A stretch of DNA of 64,000 nucleotides, from assembly GCA_947589185.1 (NCBI GenBank), contig CANQCK010000006.1:30537-94536 (forward strand). The letters run 5' to 3'. Under the pieces are notes generated by a model. It ran no database searches. It worked only from the letters and a program-made list of their open reading frames with translations, and had not been told where the DNA came from. Below, piece after piece: positions 58,998 through 64,000 of the stretch. The stretch is from an uncultured Clostridia bacterium (GTDB lineage Bacteria > Bacillota > Clostridia > Oscillospirales > Ruminococcaceae). Numbering within the stretch: the stretch's first letter is position 1; each line of letters begins with the position of its first letter. The position numbers and the translations under genes are program-made.

Positions 58998-60464
58998 ATG
59001 AAAAAAATAGCTGCTGTTTTTATGACGCTGATGATTTTGCTAGGACTATCTGCTTGCGGCAGTAATGCGAAGCAAAAAGAATCAGGAAAATCTATAAATA
59101 ATAAAGCTACAACACAGGAAAAAGAAATAGTAAAAAATGAGGACAACGAAACTAATAATATCTTAGTAGCATACTTTTCAGCAACAGGAACAACAAAAAC
59201 TCTTGCAGGGTATGCGGCAGAGTATCTTAATGCGGATTTGTATGAGATAGTTCCAAAACAGCCATATACTGATGAAGATTTAGCATATTATACAGGCGGA
59301 AGAGCAGACAAAGAGCAAAATGACCCATCAATACGCCCTGCCATCTCCGGCTCTGTTGAGAATATGGAGAAGTATGATACTATCCTGCTCGGCTATCCTA
59401 TATGGTATGGTCAAGCTCCGAGAATTATCAGCACTTTTTTAGAAAGTTACGATTTTTCAGGCAAGACCATTTTGCCATTCTGTACGTCTCACAGCAGTGA
59501 TATAGGGTCAAGCGATACAGATCTGCATTCACTTGCGGCAAATGCAAATTGGCTTAAAGGTAAGAGATTTGCTTCAGATACTTCCAAAGAGATAATTAAA
59601 AAATGGTTAGATTCTAATGAATTAATTTCAAATGCCGACTCGAAAGTTGGCGTGTTTGATTTTAAAAGTCATACAGTTATGCTTAACAGCGGATATAAAA
59701 TGCCTATTATGGGTATTGGTACTTACAGTCTTTCTGACGATGAGTGCTATAACTCTGTTACCGCTTTGTTAAAGTCCGGAGGCAGGTTAATTGACACGGC
59801 ATATATGTATAAAAATGAAGCTGCCGTTGGCAGAGCGATACGTGATTCCGATGTTAAACGTGAGGAGATTTTTGTAATTACAAAGATTTATCCCACTCAG
59901 TTTTCCAATCCTGAAGCTGCTATTGAAGAAGCCCTCGAGAAACTCGATATTGGATATATTGATCTAATGTTGTTGCATCATCCCGGCGATGGAGATGTAG
60001 AGGCGTACAAAGCGATGGAAAAAGCAGTAAGCGAGGGGAAAATTCACTCTATCGGTTTATCAAATTGGTATGTAGAAGAATTGAAAGAATTTCTTCCGCT
60101 GATCAATATTACTCCTGCATTAGTGCAAAACGAAATTCACCCATATTATCAGGAAAACGATGTAATTCCTTATATTCAAAATTTAGGTATTGTTGTACAG
60201 GGTTGGTATCCGTTTGGTGGAAGAGGACATACGGCTGAGCTTTTAGGGGATAAAGTGATATCGAAAATTGCCAAAGCTCATTCAGTTAGTTCGGCACAGG
60301 TGATTTTAAGGTGGAACTTACAAAAAGGCGTTGTAGTCATTCCCGGTTCAAGTAATCCTAATCATATAAAAGAAAATCTTGACTTGTTCGGGTTTGAACT
60401 AACCAATGATGAAATGAAACAAATCAATGCGCTTAACAGAAATGAAAAACACGATTGGTATTAA
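58998..60464 (+). CDS. Lipoprotein flavodoxin - aldo/keto reductase fusion
   Basis: 488 residues; AGGAGGAAA upstream. Lipoprotein signal with LSAC (acylated Cys20), then a short spacer, one flavodoxin-like domain (about 53-210, ILVAYFSATGTTKTLA) and an aldo/keto reductase (about 220-488) with Asp, Tyr, Lys and His of the catalytic tetrad (LIDTAYMYKNE, VITKIYP, LMLLHHPGDG) and the same IPGSSNPNH motif. It is thus the membrane-tethered counterpart of the 814-residue protein, missing the first flavodoxin, Ig-like and Asn-rich parts. Tandem, 30 bases after it. Confidence 0.87.
   Translation: MKKIAAVFMTLMILLGLSACGSNAKQKESGKSINNKATTQEKEIVKNEDNETNNILVAYFSATGTTKTLAGYAAEYLNADLYEIVPKQPYTDEDLAYYTGGRADKEQNDPSIRPAISGSVENMEKYDTILLGYPIWYGQAPRIISTFLESYDFSGKTILPFCTSHSSDIGSSDTDLHSLAANANWLKGKRFASDTSKEIIKKWLDSNELISNADSKVGVFDFKSHTVMLNSGYKMPIMGIGTYSLSDDECYNSVTALLKSGGRLIDTAYMYKNEAAVGRAIRDSDVKREEIFVITKIYPTQFSNPEAAIEEALEKLDIGYIDLMLLHHPGDGDVEAYKAMEKAVSEGKIHSIGLSNWYVEELKEFLPLINITPALVQNEIHPYYQENDVIPYIQNLGIVVQGWYPFGGRGHTAELLGDKVISKIAKAHSVSSAQVILRWNLQKGVVVIPGSSNPNHIKENLDLFGFELTNDEMKQINALNRNEKHDWY
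59167..59552 (+). repeat. 386-bp tract shared with 57655-58040
   Basis: Second copy of the flavodoxin-domain tract; later stretches of the aldo/keto reductase region (near 60250-60345) are also nearly identical to 58766-58860 between more diverged DNA, a mosaic typical of conversion. Confidence 0.85.
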
Positions 60465-60572
60465 TGTTAAGTTTACAATACTTCATAAAATATACCGTTT
60501 AATAAATAATTTATATATAACATCGGCACGTTCACATAATTTATATAAAATATTTTAGTTCTGAATTTTAAG

Positions 60573-60616
60573 TTCCAAAACCGTGTGACGAGGGTTCAAA
60601 TCCATCTGACCAGCCA
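60573..60616 (+). other. 3' half of a tRNA-Trp gene, probable att scar
   Basis: The run from TTCCAAAACC through GAGGGTTCAAATCC to TGACCAG and CCA matches the anticodon loop (CCA), variable loop, T-arm and acceptor 3' arm of a tRNA-Trp; nothing before it can form the 5' half. Integrative elements that enter the 3' half of a tRNA leave exactly such a duplicate. Confidence 0.55.
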
Positions 60617-60744
60617 GGATAAGTTAGTAAAAAAGCAATAAAATGAATAGTTTTTTATAGATGCTTTTTGCTGAATTTACGAAACTATAAGGACTCGAAC
60701 TATCACCAACTAAATATTTGAAGAAACCAGGCATATAGAGGTAA

Positions 60745-60980
60745 AAAGTCTATGTGGCTTTTTTAGAAGAAGTTGAAAAATGAGCATATTTGACAAATGA
60801 CGATGGTCAGGATATAATTGAAGAAACAGGAAGCGAAGTTTATCATAAATACTACGAAACAGAGAACAAAAAGTAGAGACGATTGGTGATAAAACAAAGA
60901 CAACATATACAGATGTAAATGATTATTCAACAGTAGATTTTATGACTTGTGATGCTGCATATTTTAGTGTTAAAAAATAG
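60745..60980 (+). pseudogene. Frame-broken remnant of an unrecognised protein
   Basis: Pieces read as coding-like in two frames: DDGQDIIEETGSEVYHKYYE, then, after a frameshift, GDKTKTTYTDVNDYSTVDFM and DAAYFSVKK with a stop. Internal stops occur before the first piece. Probably the C-terminal part of a former exported or lipoprotein gene. Confidence 0.35.
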
Positions 60981-60995
60981 AAAGGGTATTATTTT

Positions 60996-61406
60996 ATGAA
61001 GAAATTCTTGTTTTTTATTTTACTAATATCAATATTATTCGCCTTTTGTTCCTGCTCAGATAAAACTTCGGGTGGGGATTATGACCACTTGGAGTATTTT
61101 ACTGGTAAAGTCATTGAAGTAAAAGATGATAATACAGTACTTATCCAGATTACCAAGGAACGTGGTAATTATAAAGTGGACGATAAAGTTTATGTTCACT
61201 ATGATGAAGCAGTTGTGAAAAATAAAAGTTTTGAATTTGAAAGTTCAAAAGGAATTCTCAATTCAAATTATAAGCCTGTTATTGGTGATGAAATTTATGT
61301 TCAGTCATTTCCAAAAGAAGAGTATAAAAAAATCGATGGATATGATTGTAGAGAAAGTGATGGTTCTATAATTAAATATGTTACTGTTGATGAAAGCTCA
61401 AAATAG
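60996..61406 (+). CDS. Small lipoprotein, unknown function
   Basis: 136 residues; GAAAGGG upstream. Signal with AFCSC (acylation at the second Cys likely). The mature part is a compact beta-rich domain (about 35-125: FTGKVIEVKDDNTVLIQITK, KVDDKVYVHYD, PVIGDEIYVQSF) resembling an OB-like or DUF3221-type fold. Intact, unlike its neighbours. Followed by the frameshifted start of a similar lipoprotein. Confidence 0.65.
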   Translation: MKKFLFFILLISILFAFCSCSDKTSGGDYDHLEYFTGKVIEVKDDNTVLIQITKERGNYKVDDKVYVHYDEAVVKNKSFEFESSKGILNSNYKPVIGDEIYVQSFPKEEYKKIDGYDCRESDGSIIKYVTVDESSK

Positions 61407-61423
61407 AGGAGTTCATATTATTA

Positions 61424-61488
61424 TGAAAAAGTATTTTTAATACTACTATTAATATCCTTAATTACAACAATCTTGCCTTTTAAATATT
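61424..61488 (+). pseudogene. Truncated, frameshifted lipoprotein start
   Basis: GAGGAG then ATG AAA AAG TAT TTT TAA; shifting by one base restores a hydrophobic signal (KVFLILLLLISLITTILPF). The stop arises from a frameshift and the rest is lost where the IS200 relic begins. Confidence 0.45.
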
Positions 61489-61490
61489 AA

Positions 61491-61758
61491 ATTCCCATGC
61501 CTTTGATGTATTATCAAACTGCTTTTTCCTTTTAGATATCCTACAAATCCTGCTACACTCATCTTTGGTGGTACTTCTACTAGCATATGTACATGATCTG
61601 GACATACTTCTGCTTCTATTATATTTTCATTTTTCCATTCACATAGTTCCCTTAATATTTTTCTATTTCTACTTTGTACTCATTGTAGAATATCTATCTT
61701 CTATACTTCGGTGCAAACACTATATGATATTTGCAATTCCAGCTTGTATGTGCTAGAC
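61491..61758 (-). pseudogene. Frameshifted IS200/IS605-family TnpA transposase
   Basis: On the minus strand: NCKYHIVFAPKYRR, stop, IFYNEYKVEIEKY, then in another frame RKILRELCEW, EAEVCPDHVHMLVEVPPKMS and VAGFVGYLKGKSSL. PDHVH is the HUH metal-binding motif of Y1 transposases, and KYHIVF the N-terminus. An in-frame stop, a frameshift and loss of the C-terminus (including the catalytic Tyr) make it non-functional. Confidence 0.8.
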
Positions 61759-61782
61759 TGTTATTGTTATTTATTTAACAAC

Positions 61783-61849
61783 TCTCCTTTTGATTTATTT
61801 TTTTGTACAGTGTGTCAGACCGTACTTTTTATTTTAATCAAAAGGAGTT
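61783..61849. mobile_element. Subterminal hairpin region of the IS200/IS605 relic
   Basis: TCTCCTTTTGATT (61783-61795) is inverted at 61836-61849 (AATCAAAAGGAG), enclosing 40 bases, upstream of the transposase remnant; further short hairpins follow to about 61905. Such imperfect hairpins mark the left end of IS200/IS605 elements. Confidence 0.5.
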
Positions 61850-61961
61850 TCTTTTTCAATACACCGCTTAAGTTCTACTGAACCCCCGGTACAACTGGGT
61901 GTTTTTACATTAATAAAAATGCCGGAAATGCCCTAATATAAAGGTTTTCCATGCATAAAAA

Positions 61962-61997
61962 TAACGCCAATTGGACTTGTGGGTTCAAATGGCGTTA
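61962..61997 (-). terminator. Terminator of the methyltransferase gene
   Basis: TAACGCCA (61962-61969) / TGGCGTTA (61990-61997) with an inner TTGGACT/GGTTCAA pairing, followed by TTTTTATG on the minus strand. Confidence 0.75.
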
Positions 61998-62058
61998 GGC
62001 ATACCAAAATCAGCACCGAGAAATATTAGTACAATGCTAATCGGTTTTTAGGCAATTG

Positions 62059-62838
62059 CTAAAAATCAGATTTTTCCGCAATAAAAAACAGTCTTGGAAA
62101 TCTGAATATAATCTGTCCGTTTTGCTGAACAGGATATGTATTTTTAGCTTTATCTAAAATATCCCGTTCAAATTCCTCTTTATCGATATTGTTGAGTTGA
62201 TCAAGAAATGGACGCAATCCACTACCTTTGTACCATTCAACAATGCTTTCATGTGATGGCATCTTATGAAAATAAACAGTTTCCCATAAACGAAAATCAC
62301 ACGAAATTTCAGAAAGAGCATCAAAATATTCCTCTTCTTTCAAAGTATAAAATTCTCTCGAGATAGTAATCTTGTTTTTCCATTTATCTGATTCTGATAC
62401 AGTCTTAAAGACATTATGCATTGGGTGCTTAGATTGTTCAGGTATCTGTACCGCAAGTAAACCATTAGCACTCAATAGCTGCATAAGGTTTTTAAGTAAC
62501 TGCTTGTGATCAGGTATCCACTGAATACAGGCATTTGAAAAAACAACATCAAAATGAGAGTTGATATTTTGAAGTTCCTTTTCAGCATCCAATTTAATGA
62601 AATCTATATTGGGGTTATTTTTTCTTGCTATATCAAGCATATCGTCCGAGTTATCTATTCCGATGATCTTAGCTTTCGGAAATCTGTTTTTCAAAATTGC
62701 AGTGCTATTACCAATACCACACCCAATATCCAGAACACTTTGAATATTTTCATGTGTGATCGCATTAGCTAAATCAATAGCTGGTAAAGTCCGTTCACTC
62801 TTAAATTTACTATACTGTTCCGCATTCCAATTTGTCAT
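62059..62838 (-). CDS. SAM-dependent methyltransferase, trans-aconitate methyltransferase-like
   Basis: 259 residues from ATG 62838 (GGGAG 8 bases upstream; the frame continues to 62898 through the operator). Class I Rossmann methyltransferase: motif I VLDIGCGIGNST, acidic GIDNSDDML, IKLDAE, and post-motifs NACIQWIPDH. The N-terminal NWNAEQYSKFKSERTLPA and the pattern as a whole match Tam (trans-aconitate 2-methyltransferase). Substrate assignment is by similarity only. Flanked by decayed mobile DNA but itself intact. Confidence 0.8.
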   Translation of the reverse strand: MTNWNAEQYSKFKSERTLPAIDLANAITHENIQSVLDIGCGIGNSTAILKNRFPKAKIIGIDNSDDMLDIARKNNPNIDFIKLDAEKELQNINSHFDVVFSNACIQWIPDHKQLLKNLMQLLSANGLLAVQIPEQSKHPMHNVFKTVSESDKWKNKITISREFYTLKEEEYFDALSEISCDFRLWETVYFHKMPSHESIVEWYKGSGLRPFLDQLNNIDKEEFERDILDKAKNTYPVQQNGQIIFRFPRLFFIAEKSDF

Positions 62839-62884
62839 ATTAACAACTCCCACAAATTCCGATTTATAAGAGCAAGATAAGTGC

Positions 62885-62898
62885 TTGACCTCTGTCAA
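62885..62898. promoter_or_regulatory. Dyad near the methyltransferase promoter
   Basis: TTGACCTCTGTCAA: 5-base arms TTGAC/GTCAA with a 4-base centre, just downstream of the -10 box; possible operator. Confidence 0.35.
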
Positions 62899-62900
62899 TT

Positions 62901-62929
62901 AATATACACTATTGCTTCGAAAAAGTCAA
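62901..62929 (-). promoter_or_regulatory. Methyltransferase promoter
   Basis: Minus-strand TTGACT (62924-62929), 17 bases, TATATT (62901-62906). Confidence 0.55.
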
Positions 62930-63123
62930 TGAATCATGAAAAACTGATTGTCGCAGAAATCCCCCAACCTATTTGCAAAAAAACATCAGAGCATAAAGGT
63001 TAATATTTATTTTTTGAATCATTACAACAATATAGACAACAGGTGTAAGTATTTGTAGTTAATACTTATTCTATATTAATTTAAACATAAATTTTTTAAT
63101 CGAACTACTTAATACTAAAATAA

Positions 63124-63917
63124 ACATTTAACAAGATTTTTGCTAAACTTGGCTCTGATATGAAAAAGCCAGACGCAACAACTGTTATTGAAAGCAGCCG
63201 CTTTAAAATTTGCCAGTTAATGAACTGATTTATGTGGGCAGAGCCACTCATACAAAGCTACGACGAAAAGGTATCTTTACCATTGGCAACCTTGCTAACA
63301 CTGATCCTGAATTACTTCGTTTTTGGTTAGGTAAAATGGGAGTTGTACTTTGGCAGTTTGCAAACGGTCTTGATACATCTCCAGTTTCAAATATCGGAGC
63401 GAAATCTTTAATTAAAACTGTAGGCAACAGCACTACAACACCAAGAGATTTAGTTAGTGATGATGATATAAAAATAACGCTTACCGCACTAAGCGAAAGC
63501 GTTGCTGCAAGATTAAGAGAATATGGCTTTATCTGCCGTACTGTTTAGATTGGTATTCGTGATAACGAATTAAACTGGATAGAACGGCAAGGAAAACTTG
63601 AAATTCCAAACCGCACTGCAAAATCAATAAGTGAGCTTACTTATTCTCTATATAAAAAGAACACTAACGGAAAACCTATACGGTCGTTAAGCGTTCGTGC
63701 CTGTGACTTAGAGCCTGCTGACTATGTTCAGTTATCTTTGCTACCTGATGTTCAGAAGCTGCAAAAGCAGGAAAGTCTTGAAGCTGCTATGGATAAACTG
63801 CGTAATAGGTTCGGTTATTTCTCTGTTCAAAAAGGCTTAATGCTAACTGATAGAGAGTTATCAGACCTTGACGCTAAGAATGACCATATTATTCATCCGA
63901 TGAGTTTCTTTAGTTAA
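63124..63917 (+). pseudogene. Broken Y-family DNA polymerase (UmuC/DinB-like) gene
   Basis: The 5' half (palm with catalytic acids) is missing. What remains begins FNKIFAKLGSDMKKPDATT, shifts frame near 63208, continues LPVNELIYVGRATHTKLRRKG and GNSTTTPRDLV with SESVAARLREYGF, has a TAG at 63546-63548, and then reads on in the same frame through RDNELNWIERQGKLEIPN, RSLSVRACDLEPADYVQLSL, NRFGYFSVQKGLMLTDREL to a stop at 63915-63917. The SOS-type plasmid or ICE polymerases of Firmicutes have this C-terminal pattern. It is a fossil of a mobile element cargo gene. Confidence 0.8.
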
Positions 63918-64000
63918 GTTTCAGTATTTATTCTTTCTCGGTAATAGATTTCATAAATACTGAATTAAACTTTTGAAGTTGGTCATATACTATTCCATGT

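Larger units (their letters stand above)
60465..60995. other. Gene-free stretch with a tRNA fragment and a broken gene
   Basis: About 530 bases. After the fusion gene, no clear terminator is visible. It contains the tRNA-Trp 3' half (60573-60616), a short string (near 60693-60712) that also occurs near 52571-52590, and a frame-broken coding remnant (60745-60980). Confidence 0.5.

Overview
This window looks like the chromosome of a low-GC, spore-forming, anaerobic Clostridia member, most likely a Ruminococcus-type gut or rumen bacterium. The basis is AT-rich DNA with strong AGGAGG-type ribosome binding sites, both dipicolinate synthase subunits (a spore marker), BspA-type leucine-rich-repeat surface proteins, a GH43 xylosidase/arabinosidase, a small 2[4Fe-4S] ferredoxin, a Bce-type peptide-sensing module and a c-di-GMP-I riboswitch. 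No 16S rRNA is present, so the genus is inference.

Layout. 1-10.4 kb: two exported or membrane proteins, a pyridoxal kinase-pyrK-pyrD operon, an ABC-F ATPase, an SGNH hydrolase, a MecA-like adaptor, rpe and a uridine-kinase-like enzyme. 10.4-15.2 kb: dpaAB with a candidate sigma-K promoter, nadA, tRNA-Lys, and the tRNA-modifying pair ttcA-tcdA. 15.2-26 kb: a small amidase, two large surface proteins, an IscR-like Rrf2 regulator, an ACT/UPF0210 pair, a lipoprotein, a superoxide dismutase, and a c-di-GMP riboswitch with terminator in front of a Thr-rich adhesin. 26-36.5 kb: an MMPL/YhgE-type export operon divergent from its TetR regulator, then a complete Bce-type ABC transporter and two-component system with a TTACA-N4-TGTAA operator. 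36.7-46.8 kb: a SWIM protein, two tRNA-Gln, a ComEA-like protein, an IS3 relic, ferredoxin, an HD protein, galactokinase, trmB and ilvB-ilvN-ilvC. 46.9-49.6 kb: a Cro-like regulator divergent from two tandem acyltransferases. 49.6-60.5 kb: a redox accessory cluster (iron alcohol dehydrogenase, carboxymuconolactone-decarboxylase-like protein, iron-sulfur flavoprotein, flavin reductase, LysR, acetyltransferase, two exported flavodoxin-aldo/keto reductase fusions) interrupted by a GH43 enzyme. 60.5-64 kb: a decayed zone with a tRNA-Trp 3' half, a frameshifted IS200 transposase, broken lipoprotein genes, a methyltransferase and a broken Y-family polymerase.

The most unusual observations are: (1) exported proteins that fuse flavodoxin-like domains to an aldo/keto reductase, present as two tandem genes sharing a 386-bp tract in which I find no difference; (2) a family of roughly 55-80 bp two-hairpin repeats placed exactly at gene 3' ends, supplying the TAG stop codon of two proteins and directly abutting the CCA of two tRNAs; (3) a complete c-di-GMP-I riboswitch, terminator and promoter set controlling a mucin-like surface protein; and (4) dyad operators over the promoter of the acyltransferase pair. 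All functions are inferred from protein and DNA patterns read by eye; no database search was run.
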